NCBI GenBank assembly: GCA_030680075.1
Contig: JAUXWR010000131.1
Span: 1-64,000 of the forward strand
DNA length: 64,000 nt
Direction of reading: 5' to 3'
Origin: Legionella sp.
GTDB lineage: Bacteria; Pseudomonadota; Gammaproteobacteria; Legionellales; Legionellaceae
Shown: positions 22,720 to 32,463 of the stretch, one piece after another
Layout of the letters: every line of letters starts with the position of its first letter
Position numbering within the stretch: the first letter of the stretch is position 1
Notes under the pieces: model-generated
The model's database searches: none
Told to the model about the DNA's origin: nothing
Seen by the model: the letters and a program-made list of their open reading frames with translations, nothing else
Program-made: the position numbers and the translations under genes

Positions 22720-22925
22720 TGAAAAACAGTAGCGAGTTAAGAAATTTAACAATCGATGAGCTTAATGAAGAGCTTCTGAACCTGAGAAAAACGCAGTTTA
22801 AGTTAAGAATGAAAAAGGCTAGCGGGACTCTTGATACGCCACATGACGTTAAAAAAGTCAGAAGAGCTATAGCTCAAGTGAAAACAATTACGACTGAAAA
22901 GGTTGGAAAGAGTCATGCCGAATAG
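22719..22925 (+). CDS. rpmC: 50S ribosomal protein L29
   Basis: 68 aa, two long helices near the tunnel exit. The start segment [30 protein letters not shown] and the C-terminal [14 protein letters not shown] are the family pattern. The start overlaps the rplP stop by one base and the end overlaps rpsQ by 11 nt. Confidence 0.95.
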   Translation: MKNSSELRNLTIDELNEELLNLRKTQFKLRMKKASGTLDTPHDVKKVRRAIAQVKTITTEKVGKSHAE

Positions 22926-23166
22926 TGAAGCAAATGCCAGAACAATGGTAGGAAAAATAGTCAGTGATAAAATGCAAAAAACCATTGTTGTTATGGTTGA
23001 AAGAACAGTTAAGCATCCCAAGTATGGAAAAATCATGAAGCGACGAACTAAACTACACGCTCATGATGAAAACCAGGTAGGTAAAATTGGAGATATGGTA
23101 AAAATTAGTGAATCAAGACCTCTCTCTAAAACGAAATGTTGGGTTTTAGTCGAAGTTATTTCCTAA
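22915..23166 (+). CDS. rpsQ: 30S ribosomal protein S17
   Basis: 83 aa. S17 is a primary 16S-binding OB-fold protein. [40 protein letters not shown] and [17 protein letters not shown] identify it. ATG 22915 with GGAAAG upstream gives the right length; it overlaps rpmC by 11 nt. It is the last gene of the S10 operon. Confidence 0.95.
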   Translation: MPNSEANARTMVGKIVSDKMQKTIVVMVERTVKHPKYGKIMKRRTKLHAHDENQVGKIGDMVKISESRPLSKTKCWVLVEVIS

Positions 23167-23181
23167 ATTACTTCAATTGAC

Positions 23182-23210
23182 TTTTAAAATGCCATAAGGG
23201 TTGATATAAT
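23182..23210 (+). promoter_or_regulatory. Candidate spc operon promoter (extended -10)
   Basis: TATAAT at 23205-23210 is preceded by TG at 23202-23203, a perfect extended -10. The -35 at 17-nt spacing (23182-23187, TTTTAA) is weak; a TTGACT at 23177 is 22 nt away, too far. It lies in the 85-nt rpsQ-rplN gap, 42 nt before rplN, at the boundary of the S10 and spc gene sets. Confidence 0.6.
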
Positions 23211-23251
23211 CAGCAACCTTTTTCTGGTCGAATTTAGAGCTGGAGATTAGA

Positions 23252-23617
23252 ATGATACAAATGCAGACGGTGCTCGATGTTGCCGACAACAGCGGAGCGC
23301 GCAAAGTGATGTGTATCAAAGTGCTTGGTGGATCACACAGACGTTATGCCCGTGTAGGTGATGTAATTAAAGTAAGCATTAAAGATGCCATACCACGAAG
23401 TAAAGTGAAAAAAGGCGCAGTTATGAAAGCAGTAGTTGTTAGAACTGCTCAAGGTGTAAGACGGGACGATGGGTCTCTTATTCGTTTTGATGGAAATGCT
23501 GCTGTCCTTTTAAATAATCAGAACGAGCCAATAGGTACTCGTATATTTGGCCCAGTAACTCGTGAGTTAAGAGAACGATTTATGAAAATCATTTCTCTTG
23601 CTGCTGAAGTATTGTAG
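23252..23617 (+). CDS. rplN: 50S ribosomal protein L14
   Basis: 121 aa. L14 forms part of the intersubunit bridge with 16S r[36 protein letters not shown] and the C-terminal [15 protein letters not shown] match the family exactly in length. GGAG precedes ATG. It is first of the spc gene set, behind a candidate promoter. Confidence 0.97.
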   Translation: MIQMQTVLDVADNSGARKVMCIKVLGGSHRRYARVGDVIKVSIKDAIPRSKVKKGAVMKAVVVRTAQGVRRDDGSLIRFDGNAAVLLNNQNEPIGTRIFGPVTRELRERFMKIISLAAEVL

Positions 23618-23628
23618 GAAGGTAAACT

Positions 23629-23955
23629 ATGAAGCGCATTCGTTCAGGCGATACAGTAATTGTAATCGCTGGTAAAAGCAGGGGTCATATTGGGAAAGTC
23701 ACACGTGTGTTTGGTGAGCAGGTTGTAGTCGATGGCGCAAACCTTATCAAAAAGCATACCAAACCAAATCCCCAGTTAAATGAAAAAGGTGGCATTTTAT
23801 CTCGTGAAGCACCGCTGAATGTTTCTAATGTTGCCATGTATAATTCAGTCAGTAAAAAAGCAGACAAAGTAGGCTTTAAATTTATTGAAAAAGATGGAAA
23901 TAAACATAAAGTCAGATACTTTAAATCAAACAATGAAATGATTGATTTAGTTTAA
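23629..23955 (+). CDS. rplX: 50S ribosomal protein L24
   Basis: 108 aa. L24 is an assembly initiator with a KOW domain. RSGDTVIVIAGKSRGHIGKVTRVF, VDGANLIKKHTKPN and GGILSREAPLNVSNVAMYN are present. AGGAAGG precedes ATG, 11 nt after rplN. Confidence 0.96.
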   Translation: MKRIRSGDTVIVIAGKSRGHIGKVTRVFGEQVVVDGANLIKKHTKPNPQLNEKGGILSREAPLNVSNVAMYNSVSKKADKVGFKFIEKDGNKHKVRYFKSNNEMIDLV

Positions 23956-23968
23956 TTAGGTGATCGAG

Positions 23969-24520
23969 ATGGCAAGACTTAAAGAGTATTATAATACCGA
24001 AATCGTCAATATGATGATGAAGAAATTCGGTTATAAAAGTGTAATGCAAGTACCTCGCATTCTGAAGATCACTCTTAATATGGGTGTCGGCGAGGCAGTA
24101 GGCGATAAGAAAGTGATGAATCATGCTGTAGATGACATGACCTTGATCGCTGGACAAAAGCCTGTTATTACAAAAGCTAAAAAATCATTAGCGGGTTTCA
24201 AAATTCGTGAAGGTTGGCCAATTGGTTGTAAGGTAACGCTTAGAAAAAATCAAATGTATGAGTTCCTGGACAGATTGATTACTATAACATTACCTCGAGT
24301 ACGTGATTTTCGCGGTTTAAACCCAAAATCATTTGATGGTACTGGAAATTACAGCATGGGTTTGAGTGAACAAATCGTATTTCCTGAAATTGACTTTGAT
24401 AAAACGGATGGAATACGTGGTCTTGATATTTGTATCACGACTACTGCTAAAACAAATGAAGAGGCAAAAGCTTTACTTGAAGCATTTAACCTGCCTTTGA
24501 AAGATAGAGAAAAACACTAA
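23969..24520 (+). CDS. rplE: 50S ribosomal protein L5
   Basis: 183 aa. L5 binds 5S rRNA and contacts P-site t[50 protein letters not shown] and [23 protein letters not shown] identify it. ATG 23969 ([11 protein letters not shown]) has AGG at 8-nt spacing; an in-frame GTG at 23960 is too close to the rplX stop for a ribosome site. Confidence 0.96.
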   Translation: MARLKEYYNTEIVNMMMKKFGYKSVMQVPRILKITLNMGVGEAVGDKKVMNHAVDDMTLIAGQKPVITKAKKSLAGFKIREGWPIGCKVTLRKNQMYEFLDRLITITLPRVRDFRGLNPKSFDGTGNYSMGLSEQIVFPEIDFDKTDGIRGLDICITTTAKTNEEAKALLEAFNLPLKDREKH

Positions 24521-24535
24521 AGAAGGGTACTTATT

Positions 24536-24838
24536 GTGGCTAAGAGATCAATGCTCGAACGAACAAGTAAGCGTTCCAAGCTTATTGAAAAATACAAAGA
24601 ACGACGAACAGAGTTAAAGGTAATTATCAAATCGTCTCAAGATTTTGATACTATTATGGATGCTCAAGCAAAATTGGCTAAGCTTCCACTTAATTCTAAT
24701 CCGGTTCGTCAATGTACCCGCTGCCAGCAGTGTGGACGCCCACATGCTGTATATCGTAAATTTGGGCTATGCCGAATTTGCCTGCGGCAGCAATTAATGA
24801 CTGGTAATGTTACTGGTGGCCGTAAGTCTAGCTGGTAA
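24536..24838 (+). CDS. rpsN: 30S ribosomal protein S14, long form with zinc-type cysteines
   Basis: 100 aa, the long form. The N-terminal half is that of long S14 ([28 protein letters not shown]). The C-terminal part carries [26 protein letters not shown], so the CxxC...CxxC cysteines normally seen in short zinc-binding S14 are present. E. coli long S14 lacks them. Start is GTG 24536 with AGAAGGG upstream. The last residues SSW match the family end. Confidence 0.96.
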   Translation: MAKRSMLERTSKRSKLIEKYKERRTELKVIIKSSQDFDTIMDAQAKLAKLPLNSNPVRQCTRCQQCGRPHAVYRKFGLCRICLRQQLMTGNVTGGRKSSW

Positions 24839-24862
24839 CCATTTATTCTATGGAGAAAAAGC

Positions 24863-25258
24863 GTGAGTATGCATGATCCTGTTGCTGATATGTTGACCCG
24901 AATTAGAAATGGTCAGCAAGCCAAGCACCGAAGCGTAACACTCAACTCATCGAAGTTGAAAGAAGAAATCGCTCGTGTATTAAAAGAAGAGGGCTACATA
25001 CTAGATTATAGTATCGAGCTTTCAGACAATAATTTAAAGATGATGACCATCGATCTTAAATACTATCAAGGTACGCCTGTAATTGACCGTATTGCTCGTA
25101 TTAGTCGCCCTGGTCTGCGTGTTTATAAATCATTTAAAGAACTGCCTTCAATTCCTGGTTTCGGTGTTGCTATATTGTCTACCTCCAAAGGAGTTATGAC
25201 ACATGTTGCTGCTAAAACAAGTTGTGTTGGCGGGGAAGTGCTCTGTGAAGTAGCTTAA
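24863..25258 (+). CDS. rpsH: 30S ribosomal protein S8
   Basis: 131 aa. S8 binds 16S helix 21 and in E. coli represses the spc operon. [18 protein letters not shown] at the start and [38 protein letters not shown] sequence in the C-terminal domain identify it. Start is GTG with TGGAG upstream. Confidence 0.97.
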   Translation: MSMHDPVADMLTRIRNGQQAKHRSVTLNSSKLKEEIARVLKEEGYILDYSIELSDNNLKMMTIDLKYYQGTPVIDRIARISRPGLRVYKSFKELPSIPGFGVAILSTSKGVMTHVAAKTSCVGGEVLCEVA

Positions 25259-25276
25259 AACGTTGCGAGGAATAAT

Positions 25277-25819
25277 ATGTCAAGAGTAGCTAAAGCCCCG
25301 GTCGTATTGCCTGCTAACGTCGAGTTAACTATACATAAAGACGCTATCACAGTAAAAGGACCTAAAGGGGAATTAACCCAACATTTTAATAAGTTGGTAA
25401 AAATATCCAGAGAAGATAACTCATCTAATACTATTATATTTGAGCCTGCAAATACTGATCCCGATGGTTGGGCACATGCAGGAACTGCACGTTCTAACGT
25501 GAGTAACATGGTTAAAGGTGTTACTGAAGGTTATACACGTGTTTTAGAGTTAGTTGGAGTTGGTTATCGTGCGCAGGCGTCAAGTAATACTGTTAACTTG
25601 TCACTGGGATTCTCTCATCCAATTGAGTACGCACTGCCTAAAGGTATTTCTGCGGAGACACCAAATAACACTACAGTGAAACTCACTGGTATTGATAAAC
25701 AGTTATTAGGCCAGGTTGCTTCTGAAATCCGTGCGTTTCGACCACCAGAGCCTTATAAGGGTAAAGGTGTGAAATATGCTGGTGAAAATATTGCACGTAA
25801 AGAAGCCAAAAAGAAATAA
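25277..25819 (+). CDS. rplF: 50S ribosomal protein L6
   Basis: 180 aa. L6 lies near the factor-binding site. It starts [27 protein letters not shown] is followed by [10 protein letters not shown] and [11 protein letters not shown], and the C-terminal [19 protein letters not shown] is typical. AGGAAT precedes ATG, 18 nt after rpsH. Confidence 0.97.
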   Translation: MSRVAKAPVVLPANVELTIHKDAITVKGPKGELTQHFNKLVKISREDNSSNTIIFEPANTDPDGWAHAGTARSNVSNMVKGVTEGYTRVLELVGVGYRAQASSNTVNLSLGFSHPIEYALPKGISAETPNNTTVKLTGIDKQLLGQVASEIRAFRPPEPYKGKGVKYAGENIARKEAKKK

Positions 25820-25829
25820 GGTTTAAATC

Positions 25830-26186
25830 ATGAATAAAGTAAAAAGACGTATTAGAAGAAGTTTGAAAGCTAAAGCTATTCAACGCCATTCGAATCGTCC
25901 TCGCTTGGTTGTTTATAGAAGTGCTTGTAACATTTATTCACAAATCATTGTACGTGGTGAGAAAGGAGATACCGTAATAGTATCTTGTTCTACCGTTGAT
26001 AAAGAGTTGAAAACTGCACTTAAGGGCACAAAAGTAGAGCAGGCCCAGCAGGTTGGAAATCTTTTGGCCAAACGTGCTAAAGCGAAGAAGATTCAGGATG
26101 TAGCGTTTGATCGTGCTGGTTATAAATATCATGGCCGCATAAAGGCACTTGCTGATGCTGCACGCGAAGCTGGTTTGAATTTTTAA
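25830..26186 (+). CDS. rplR: 50S ribosomal protein L18
   Basis: 118 aa. L18 is a 5S rRNA-binding protein of the central protuberance. [35 protein letters not shown] and the C-terminal [26 protein letters not shown] are diagnostic. AAGG precedes ATG, 10 nt after rplF. Confidence 0.97.
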   Translation: MNKVKRRIRRSLKAKAIQRHSNRPRLVVYRSACNIYSQIIVRGEKGDTVIVSCSTVDKELKTALKGTKVEQAQQVGNLLAKRAKAKKIQDVAFDRAGYKYHGRIKALADAAREAGLNF

Positions 26187-26195
26187 GGAACGGTA

Positions 26196-26711
26196 ATGGC
26201 ATTTGAAGATAATAAAATGAGTGATGGGTACCAGGAAAAATTGGTATCAGTAACTCGAACAGCAAAGGTTGTTAAAGGCGGACGAGTCTTTGGATTTGCA
26301 GTTCTTGTTGTAATTGGCGATGGTAAAGGTAAAGTAGGTTATGGCCGAGGTAAGGCTCGTGAAGTTCCAGTTGCTATTCAAAAAGCGATGGAACAAGCTC
26401 GTAAAAATATGACCTATATTCCTCTTGCAGGAACTACGATTCATCACGAAATTACCTGGAATTACGGCGCATCTAAAGTATTCATGAAACCAGCAAGTGA
26501 AGGTACAGGAATCATCGCTGGTGGTGCTATGCGTGCAGTGCTCGAAGTGCTCGGAGTACAGAATATTCTGGCAAAAAGCATTGGTTCAACTAATCCTAGT
26601 AATATTGTCAGAGCAACCATTGGGGCTCTTACCAATATCGGCACACCGGATTATGTGGCTGCGAAACGCGGTAAGACAGTAGAACAAATTATGGCGGATC
26701 AACATGAGTAA
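26196..26711 (+). CDS. rpsE: 30S ribosomal protein S5
   Basis: 171 aa. S5 works at the mRNA entry site and in decoding fidelity. [38 protein letters not shown] is the RNA-binding domain with its conserved loop; the C-terminal domain has [28 protein letters not shown] precedes ATG. The end overlaps rpmD by 8 nt. Confidence 0.97.
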   Translation: MAFEDNKMSDGYQEKLVSVTRTAKVVKGGRVFGFAVLVVIGDGKGKVGYGRGKAREVPVAIQKAMEQARKNMTYIPLAGTTIHHEITWNYGASKVFMKPASEGTGIIAGGAMRAVLEVLGVQNILAKSIGSTNPSNIVRATIGALTNIGTPDYVAAKRGKTVEQIMADQHE

Positions 26712-26889
26712 GAATATTAAAATTACGTTGGTTAAAAGCACGATAGGCCGTAAACCCAAGCACGTAATGATTGTTAAACAGCTTGGTTTAGGTAAATTGA
26801 ACAGTACTGTTGTACATTTGGACAACCCCTCAATTCGTGGTTTGATTAACACTGTATATTATATGTTACAAGTTGAGGAGTGTGCCTGA
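26704..26889 (+). CDS. rpmD: 50S ribosomal protein L30
   Basis: 61 aa. [55 protein letters not shown] is the complete L30 fold. It overlaps rpsE by 8 nt at its start and rplO by 1 nt at its end, so translation is coupled. Confidence 0.96.
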   Translation: MSKNIKITLVKSTIGRKPKHVMIVKQLGLGKLNSTVVHLDNPSIRGLINTVYYMLQVEECA

Positions 26890-27323
26890 TGTATTTAAAT
26901 TTACTATCTCCAGATCCTGGTTCAAAGCCAAGTAAAAGACGACTGGGTCGTGGAATTGGTTCAGGTCTGGGTAAGACAAGTGGTAAAGGTCACAAAGGCC
27001 AAAAAGCTCGTGCTGGCGGATACCATAAAATTAACTTTGAGGGCGGTCAAATGCCTATTCAACGTCGATTGCCTAAAATGGGTTTTAAATCCCGTGTTAA
27101 TAAGACAATTGATGAAATTACTTTATCAGAATTAGCCTCCATTGAAGCGGATGTTATTGATCTTGATGTATTAAAAGCACATGGATTGATTAACCATGCT
27201 ATAAGGGAAGTGAAAGTTATCCTTTCAGGTGAAATTAATTCTGCAATTAAGCTTAAAGGGCTTCGAATCACTAAAGGTGCTCGTAGTGCTATTGAGCAAT
27301 CAGGTGGAAGCATAGAAGAATAA
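26889..27323 (+). CDS. rplO: 50S ribosomal protein L15
   Basis: 144 aa. L15 binds 23S rRNA in late assembly. The Gly-rich N-terminus has [41 protein letters not shown]; the C-terminal half has [25 protein letters not shown] 26889 overlaps the rpmD stop. secY starts 1 nt after its stop codon. Confidence 0.96.
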   Translation: MYLNLLSPDPGSKPSKRRLGRGIGSGLGKTSGKGHKGQKARAGGYHKINFEGGQMPIQRRLPKMGFKSRVNKTIDEITLSELASIEADVIDLDVLKAHGLINHAIREVKVILSGEINSAIKLKGLRITKGARSAIEQSGGSIEE

Positions 27324-27324
27324 T

Positions 27325-28653
27325 ATGAATAACCCAAAGCAATTAGCTAGCCAATCAAAGGGCGGATTGGCTGAATTAAAGTCAAGACTTTTTTTTGTTG
27401 TCTTAGGTATTCTTATTTATAGGTTAGGGGCACATATCCCTGTCCCAGGACTTGATCCTCAGAAATTGGCTAATTTTTTCGGTGAACAGCAGAACACTAT
27501 TTTTGGACTGTTTAACATGTTCTCTGGAGGAGCTCTGTCGCGAGTTACCGTTTTTGCGATAGGAATAATGCCGTATATTTCAGCTTCTATTATAATTCAG
27601 CTATTTTCGGTGGTTTCACCAAAGCTTGAACAATTGAAGAAGGAAGGAGAGTCAGGAAGACGTAAGATCAATCAGTATACACGCTATCTGACATTGATTC
27701 TCTCCATTTTTCAATCGCTTGGTATGGCAAAATGGCTTGCAGGTCAACATATCGCTATACATGCTGATCTCGTGTTTTACTTTACTGCGGTTGTTACATT
27801 GGTCACAGGTACGATGTTTCTCATGTGGTTAGGTGAGCAGATCACTGAAAAGGGTGTGGGTAATGGTATATCCTTGATTATATTCTCCGGAATCGTTTCA
27901 AGTATGCCAAATGCTATAGCATCAGTATTTCAGCAAGTTAAAGAAGGTCAGATGCAGGCACTTACGCTAATATTAATTGCTATTATCGTAGTGGTTGTTA
28001 CAGGATTTGTTGTATTCATGGAGCGAGCGCAAAGACGCATTCGGGTTAACTACGCGCAGAGAACACATGGGCGTAAAGTCTATGCGGCTCAAACCAGTCA
28101 TTTGCCCTTGAAGATTAATATGTCGGGAGTAATACCTCCTATATTCGCATCCAGTATAATTTTACTGCCTGCTACCCTTGCACAATTTTTTGCTAAAGGG
28201 AAAGGTATGGATTGGATGGCTGATATAGGTATGGCACTTTCCCCAGGACAGCCTTTATATTTAATAGTATATGCAGCTGCTATATTATTCTTCGCTTTCT
28301 TTTATGCAGCATTGGTCTTTAACCCAAAAGATACCGCTGACAACTTGAAGAAATCTGGAGCTTATATACCTGGAATTCGCCCTGGTGAGCAAACAACACG
28401 TTACATCGATTCTGTAATGACTCGGCTGACATTGATCGGAGCGATATATCTGGTTTTGGTGTGTTTATTACCTCAAATTTTAATGTACACCTGGCATGTA
28501 CCTTTTTATTTTGGCGGAACGTCTTTGTTAATTATCGTTGTGGTAATTATGGACTTTGTAGCGCAAGTACAGGCCCATTTGATGACACAGCAATATGATT
28601 CATTGATGAAAAAGGCCAACTTTAAAGGGACCAAATTGCCCGGTCTTTTATGA
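27325..28653 (+). CDS. secY: Preprotein translocase channel subunit SecY
   Basis: 442 aa, about ten TM segments. It is the protein-conducting channel of the inner membrane. [18 protein letters not shown] sequence near TM2, the lateral-gate regions, the long cytoplasmic loop with [14 protein letters not shown], and [18 protein letters not shown] before TM9 are visible. Placement between rplO and rpmJ is the conserved spc location. The start is immediately after rplO, so it probably depends on coupled translation. Confidence 0.97.
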   Translation: MNNPKQLASQSKGGLAELKSRLFFVVLGILIYRLGAHIPVPGLDPQKLANFFGEQQNTIFGLFNMFSGGALSRVTVFAIGIMPYISASIIIQLFSVVSPKLEQLKKEGESGRRKINQYTRYLTLILSIFQSLGMAKWLAGQHIAIHADLVFYFTAVVTLVTGTMFLMWLGEQITEKGVGNGISLIIFSGIVSSMPNAIASVFQQVKEGQMQALTLILIAIIVVVVTGFVVFMERAQRRIRVNYAQRTHGRKVYAAQTSHLPLKINMSGVIPPIFASSIILLPATLAQFFAKGKGMDWMADIGMALSPGQPLYLIVYAAAILFFAFFYAALVFNPKDTADNLKKSGAYIPGIRPGEQTTRYIDSVMTRLTLIGAIYLVLVCLLPQILMYTWHVPFYFGGTSLLIIVVVIMDFVAQVQAHLMTQQYDSLMKKANFKGTKLPGLL

Positions 28654-28671
28654 TTATTATCGGAGTTAGGA

Positions 28672-28785
28672 ATGAAAGTTAGAGCATCAGTAAAACGCCT
28701 TTGCCGTAACTGTAAAGTTATTAAGCGAAATGGTATAATTCGCGTAATTTGCAAAGACGCAAGACATAAGCAGAAGCAGGGTTAA
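28672..28785 (+). CDS. rpmJ: 50S ribosomal protein L36
   Basis: 37 aa. [21 protein letters not shown], then [13 protein letters not shown]. The CxxC pair, the later Cys and His give the zinc-binding (C+) type. GGAG lies upstream of ATG 28672. Last gene of the spc set, 18 nt after secY. Confidence 0.95.
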   Translation: MKVRASVKRLCRNCKVIKRNGIIRVICKDARHKQKQG

Positions 28786-28864
28786 TCCTTGCTTGATTTT
28801 AGTTCAATATAATAGTATTCTTCTGTCCCTTTCTGGCAGAGCAAAATAACATACGGAGAGATTA

Positions 28865-29221
28865 ATGGCTCGTATTGCAGGTGTAAATATACCAGATAAT
28901 AAGCATATAGTGATTGCATTGACGTCGATTTACGGAATTGGTAGAACAACATCAATAAAATTATGTAAGACTGTTGGAATTGACACGTCAACTAAAGTTT
29001 CTCAAGTTTCTGAAGAGTTGTTAGAAGCCTTACGTACTGAGATTACTAAAATGACCGTAGAGGGTGATTTACGTCGTGTAGTTACGATGAATATTAAACG
29101 CCTTATGGATTTGGGTTGCTATCGTGGTTTACGTCACCGACGTGGATTACCGCTGCGAGGACAACGAACTAAAACAAATGCACGTACTCGTAAAGGTCGT
29201 CGTAAGGGCGTAAATAAATAA
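28865..29221 (+). CDS. rpsM: 30S ribosomal protein S13
   Basis: 118 aa. S13 lies in the 30S head, contacting 23S (bridge B1) and P-site t[33 protein letters not shown] and the C-terminal [25 protein letters not shown] are diagnostic. GGAGAG precedes ATG. It heads the alpha operon. The 79-nt upstream gap has a TATAAT at 28808 without a matching -35. Confidence 0.97.
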   Translation: MARIAGVNIPDNKHIVIALTSIYGIGRTTSIKLCKTVGIDTSTKVSQVSEELLEALRTEITKMTVEGDLRRVVTMNIKRLMDLGCYRGLRHRRGLPLRGQRTKTNARTRKGRRKGVNK

Positions 29222-29239
29222 TTATAGTGGGATAGTAAG

Positions 29240-29632
29240 ATGGCTAAAGCAAAGCAACAAAAAGCTAGAAAGAAAATTAAGCGTGTAGTATCTGACGGTA
29301 TCGTCCATGTTCATGCTTCTTTTAACAATACGATAGTAACTTTTACTGATCGACAAGGAAATGCACTTTGTTGGGCTACATCCGGAGGCTCAGGCTTTCG
29401 TGGCTCACGAAAAAGTACACCTTATGCTGCACAGATAGCTACAGAACGTGCTTCAGTAGTTGCTAAAGAGTACGGCATGAAATCAGTGGCTGTATTAGTA
29501 CATGGTCCTGGACCAGGTCGTGAGTCTACAATTCGTGAGTTAATCTCTCAAGATTTTAAGATTGTTGAAATTACAGATGTTACAGGCATACCACATAATG
29601 GTTGTAAGCCTCCCAAAAAACGTCGTGTTTAA
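29240..29632 (+). CDS. rpsK: 30S ribosomal protein S11
   Basis: 130 aa. S11 is on the 30S platform next to the mRNA Shine-Dalgarno helix. [45 protein letters not shown] and the C-terminal [18 protein letters not shown] are present. It follows rpsM by 18 nt. Confidence 0.97.
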   Translation: MAKAKQQKARKKIKRVVSDGIVHVHASFNNTIVTFTDRQGNALCWATSGGSGFRGSRKSTPYAAQIATERASVVAKEYGMKSVAVLVHGPGPGRESTIRELISQDFKIVEITDVTGIPHNGCKPPKKRRV

Positions 29633-29648
29633 GAGTCAGGAGTAATTA

Positions 29649-30266
29649 ATGGCTAGATATCTTGGTCCAAAGTGTAAGTTATCGCGTAGAGAAGGTTTTG
29701 ATCTGGATTTGAAAAGTGGTGTACGTGATCATAAATCAAAATGTAAATCTGAAAAGCAACCCGGCCAGCATGAAAAAAAGGGTAGGTTGACTGATTATGG
29801 TGTCCAGTTACGGGAGAAGCAAAAAATTAGACGTTATTACGGCGTTCTTGAGAAACAATTCCGTAATTACTATAAAAAAGCGTCAAGTCAGAAAGGCTCT
29901 ACCGGTGAAAACCTTATGGTATTGCTGGAACGTCGTCTTGACAACGTTGTATATCGTCTGGGATTTGCTAGTACACGTGCAGAAGCCAGACAGTTAGTTG
30001 CTCATAAGGCAATACTGGTTAATGACCAAATAGTAAATATTGCTTCTTTCCTGGTGAGTAATGGCGATGTCATTTCTGTCAGACAAAAAGCTAAAGAGCA
30101 AGGAAGAGTTAAGGCTGCAATTGCATTGTCCGAACAACGTGCTCCTTGTGATTGGTTAACAGTTGATACCAATTTACTAAAAGGTTCATTTGCCTCTGCT
30201 CCTACTTTAAATGACTTACCATCTGTCTTTAACGTCAATTTGGTTGTAGAACATTACTCTAAGTAA
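29649..30266 (+). CDS. rpsD: 30S ribosomal protein S4
   Basis: 205 aa. S4 is the primary 5'-domain 16S binder and in E. coli represses the alpha operon. [24 protein letters not shown], the S4 RNA-binding domain with [33 protein letters not shown], and a C-terminal [11 protein letters not shown] end identify it. GGAG lies upstream of ATG. Confidence 0.97.
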   Translation: MARYLGPKCKLSRREGFDLDLKSGVRDHKSKCKSEKQPGQHEKKGRLTDYGVQLREKQKIRRYYGVLEKQFRNYYKKASSQKGSTGENLMVLLERRLDNVVYRLGFASTRAEARQLVAHKAILVNDQIVNIASFLVSNGDVISVRQKAKEQGRVKAAIALSEQRAPCDWLTVDTNLLKGSFASAPTLNDLPSVFNVNLVVEHYSK

Positions 30267-30283
30267 GCTCGGAGACTTGCCAA

Positions 30284-31285
30284 ATGAATGAAATGTATAA
30301 TGAAATTAATGAAATGCTGACCCCGTCAGTACTAAAGGTTCAAAGTGATTCTAGTCATCATTCCAGAATAGTCCTTGAGCCTTTGGAGCGTGGGTATGGT
30401 CATACGCTAGGGAATGCGCTAAGACGCATTCTTTTATCTTCTATGCCAGGATGGGCTGTAACTGAAGTTTCAATCGCTGGCGTACTTCATGAGTACAGCA
30501 CGATTGAAGGAGTGCAAGAAGATGTGGTGGATTTGATTTTAAACTTGAAACAAGTTGCTATCAAAATCATGGCAGGTACTGAAGCTACTCTTTCACTAAA
30601 TAAAGTTGGTCCTTGCGTTGTCACTGCAGGCGATATTGAATTATCTCTAGGACAGGAAATCATTAATCCTGATCTGGTTATTGCCACGTTAAATGAAAAT
30701 GGCAAGTTGAATATGACCTTGAAGGTAGAAAGAGGTGTTGGCTTTCACTCTACTGATACTTATACCACTGCTTTTGATGAAGAGATCAAACAGAAATCTG
30801 TGGGTAAATTGAAAGTTGATAACAGTTTCTCACCAGTAGTAAAAGTTGCCTACTTTGTTGATAGTGCTCGTGTTGAAAATCGTACGGATCTTGACAAGCT
30901 GACTATCGACTTACAAACCAATGGTACTTTAGATCCGGAAGAGGCTATCCGTATTTCTGCTTCTATATTACAACGTCAGTTACATGCTTTTGTTGATATG
31001 AAGTTTGAAGAATCACGAGCTGATAACAAAGAGCGTAATGATTTTGATCCGGTCTTACTACGACCTGTTGATGATCTAGAGCTTACTGTTCGTTCAGCCA
31101 ATTGCTTGAAAGCAGAAAACATTTATTTTATTGGTGATTTGGTTCAAAAATCTGAAAATGAATTGTTAAAAACCCCCAATTTGGGTAAAAAATCCCTTAC
31201 TGAGATTAAAGACGTTCTTGCGTCTCGTTCACTATCTCTAGGGATGAAACTTGAGAATTGGCCGCCTGCTAATTTAGGCGATTAA
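30284..31285 (+). CDS. rpoA: DNA-directed RNA polymerase subunit alpha
   Basis: 333 aa. The N-terminal assembly domain has [26 protein letters not shown]. The C-terminal DNA-binding domain has [44 protein letters not shown] and [10 protein letters not shown], with the UP-element Arg retained. ATG 30284 has GGAGA at 8-nt spacing; ATG 30293 (MYNEINEML) would lack a site. It lies in the alpha operon between rpsD and rplQ. Confidence 0.97.
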   Translation: MNEMYNEINEMLTPSVLKVQSDSSHHSRIVLEPLERGYGHTLGNALRRILLSSMPGWAVTEVSIAGVLHEYSTIEGVQEDVVDLILNLKQVAIKIMAGTEATLSLNKVGPCVVTAGDIELSLGQEIINPDLVIATLNENGKLNMTLKVERGVGFHSTDTYTTAFDEEIKQKSVGKLKVDNSFSPVVKVAYFVDSARVENRTDLDKLTIDLQTNGTLDPEEAIRISASILQRQLHAFVDMKFEESRADNKERNDFDPVLLRPVDDLELTVRSANCLKAENIYFIGDLVQKSENELLKTPNLGKKSLTEIKDVLASRSLSLGMKLENWPPANLGD

Positions 31286-31302
31286 TATTAGGAGTCTTAT
31301 AA

Positions 31303-31686
31303 ATGCGTCACCGTAATTCAGGCAGAAGTTTTAGCCGTACAAGTAGTCACCGTAAAGCTATGTTTTCAAACATGTGTTGTTCTTTGATTGAACATGAGCA
31401 AATTAAGACTACGCTGCCAAAAGCTAAAGAACTGCGTCGCTATATTGAACCCCTTATTACTGTGAGTAAAGTGGATTCAGTAGCTACACGTCGCCATGTA
31501 TTCAATACATTACGTTCTAAAGTGGCTGTAGGTAAACTATTTACTAACATTGGTCCACGTTTTGTTGAACGTCCAGGTGGTTATGTTCGCGTATTAAAAT
31601 GTGGATTCCGACCAGGTGATAATGCACCAATGGCTATTATTCAATTGGTTGACAAGGCTTCGGCCGTTGTTGCTGACGAAGAGTAG
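31303..31686 (+). CDS. rplQ: 50S ribosomal protein L17
   Basis: 127 aa, matching the E. coli length. [24 protein letters not shown] and [22 protein letters not shown] are diagnostic, and the tail ends [12 protein letters not shown]. Last gene of the ribosomal block; AGGAG precedes ATG and a rho-independent terminator starts 17 nt after the stop. Confidence 0.97.
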   Translation: MRHRNSGRSFSRTSSHRKAMFSNMCCSLIEHEQIKTTLPKAKELRRYIEPLITVSKVDSVATRRHVFNTLRSKVAVGKLFTNIGPRFVERPGGYVRVLKCGFRPGDNAPMAIIQLVDKASAVVADEE

Positions 31687-31702
31687 TTTATTCGTTTTAT
31701 TA

Positions 31703-31728
31703 AAAAGCCTACGTAAGTAGGTTTTTTT
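31703..31728 (+). terminator. Rho-independent terminator of the alpha operon
   Basis: AAAAGCCTAC and GTAGGTTTTTTT form a stem of about 9 bp with a GTAA loop, followed by a T7 run. It closes the long ribosomal transcript after rplQ. Confidence 0.85.
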
Positions 31729-31760
31729 GTTTCTGAGGGATTAAATGGAGTTTCCTGGTC

Positions 31761-32030
31761 GTGTTTAGTATATCGGTATCGTACTTTTTAGATGAAGCAG
31801 GAATTCTTTTTTTTAATACCTGGTTTGAAAAAGTTTCCGCGCTTGTTAGTTTGCAAGAGGGCTATGTTAGTATTGCTTCAGAAGTTGACTTTATTGCTAA
31901 TCCTAAAGTCTACCTATCCTTTATCAATAAAGATAAGCTTACTGCATGGGCGAATACCAAGTCTCATGATGAGTTGGTTCTTGAATTGCAAAAATACTAC
32001 ATTAAGCCTCATCAGGTAGAGTTTCTCTAG
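31761..32030 (+). CDS. Small protein, possible antibiotic-biosynthesis-monooxygenase (ABM)-like fold
   Basis: 89 aa from a GTG start at 31761, with GGAG 10 nt upstream. The pattern WFEKVSALVSLQEGYVSIASEVDF, then YLSFINKDKLTAWANTKSHDELV, resembles the beta-alpha-beta layout of ABM/dimeric alpha-beta barrel proteins: a strand, 'GY' turn, strand, then 'AW..SH' helix. This is a weak structural guess. It stands alone after the alpha operon terminator, and its transcript meets the minus-strand cupin gene 1 nt downstream. Confidence 0.6.
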   Translation: MFSISVSYFLDEAGILFFNTWFEKVSALVSLQEGYVSIASEVDFIANPKVYLSFINKDKLTAWANTKSHDELVLELQKYYIKPHQVEFL

Positions 32031-32031
32031 A

Positions 32032-32391
32032 CTAAATCCATGGCTGCTGTTTTACTAGTAAGTCACTCTTAATACCACCTGTTTGCTCTGTTGATTTTGG
32101 TTCTAACAATATCACATGTGCTTCTTCAGGTGCGACAGGCTTATGTTCTACACCTTTTGGTACAATATAAAATTCACCTTCGTTTAATGTGATTGAACCT
32201 TTTATAAACTCAATCCTGAGACTACCCTTTACCACTAAAAATAATTCGTCTTCATGGGTGTGGCTATGCCACATAAATTCCCCTTTGAATTTGGCAAGTT
32301 TTATATACTGCCCGTTTAGCTCTCCTACAACATGAGGCGACCAATATTCATTAACAAGATTAAATTTTTCAGTTAAATTTACTTTTTTCAT
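32032..32391 (-). CDS. Cupin domain protein
   Basis: 119 aa, one small cupin barrel. Motif 1 is WHSHTHEDELFLVVKGSLRI with the usual His, His and Glu metal ligands; motif 2 is GEFYIVPKGVEHKPVAPEEAHVILLEP. No TM segment or signal peptide. The substrate cannot be told from sequence. TAGGAG lies 8 nt before its ATG. The gene is convergent with the preceding small plus-strand gene. Confidence 0.88.
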   Translation of the reverse strand: MKKVNLTEKFNLVNEYWSPHVVGELNGQYIKLAKFKGEFMWHSHTHEDELFLVVKGSLRIEFIKGSITLNEGEFYIVPKGVEHKPVAPEEAHVILLEPKSTEQTGGIKSDLLVKQQPWI

Positions 32392-32463
32392 TAGAAACTC
32401 CTATGAATGTTTATTAATAGTATATGTATAAAAACCAGTCTAGGCTTGATGATTTTCCATTAA

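Noticed and set aside
23177..23210. TTGACT with TATAAT as a full promoter before rplN
   Set aside because: Spacing is 22 nt, too long; only the extended -10 reading is kept.
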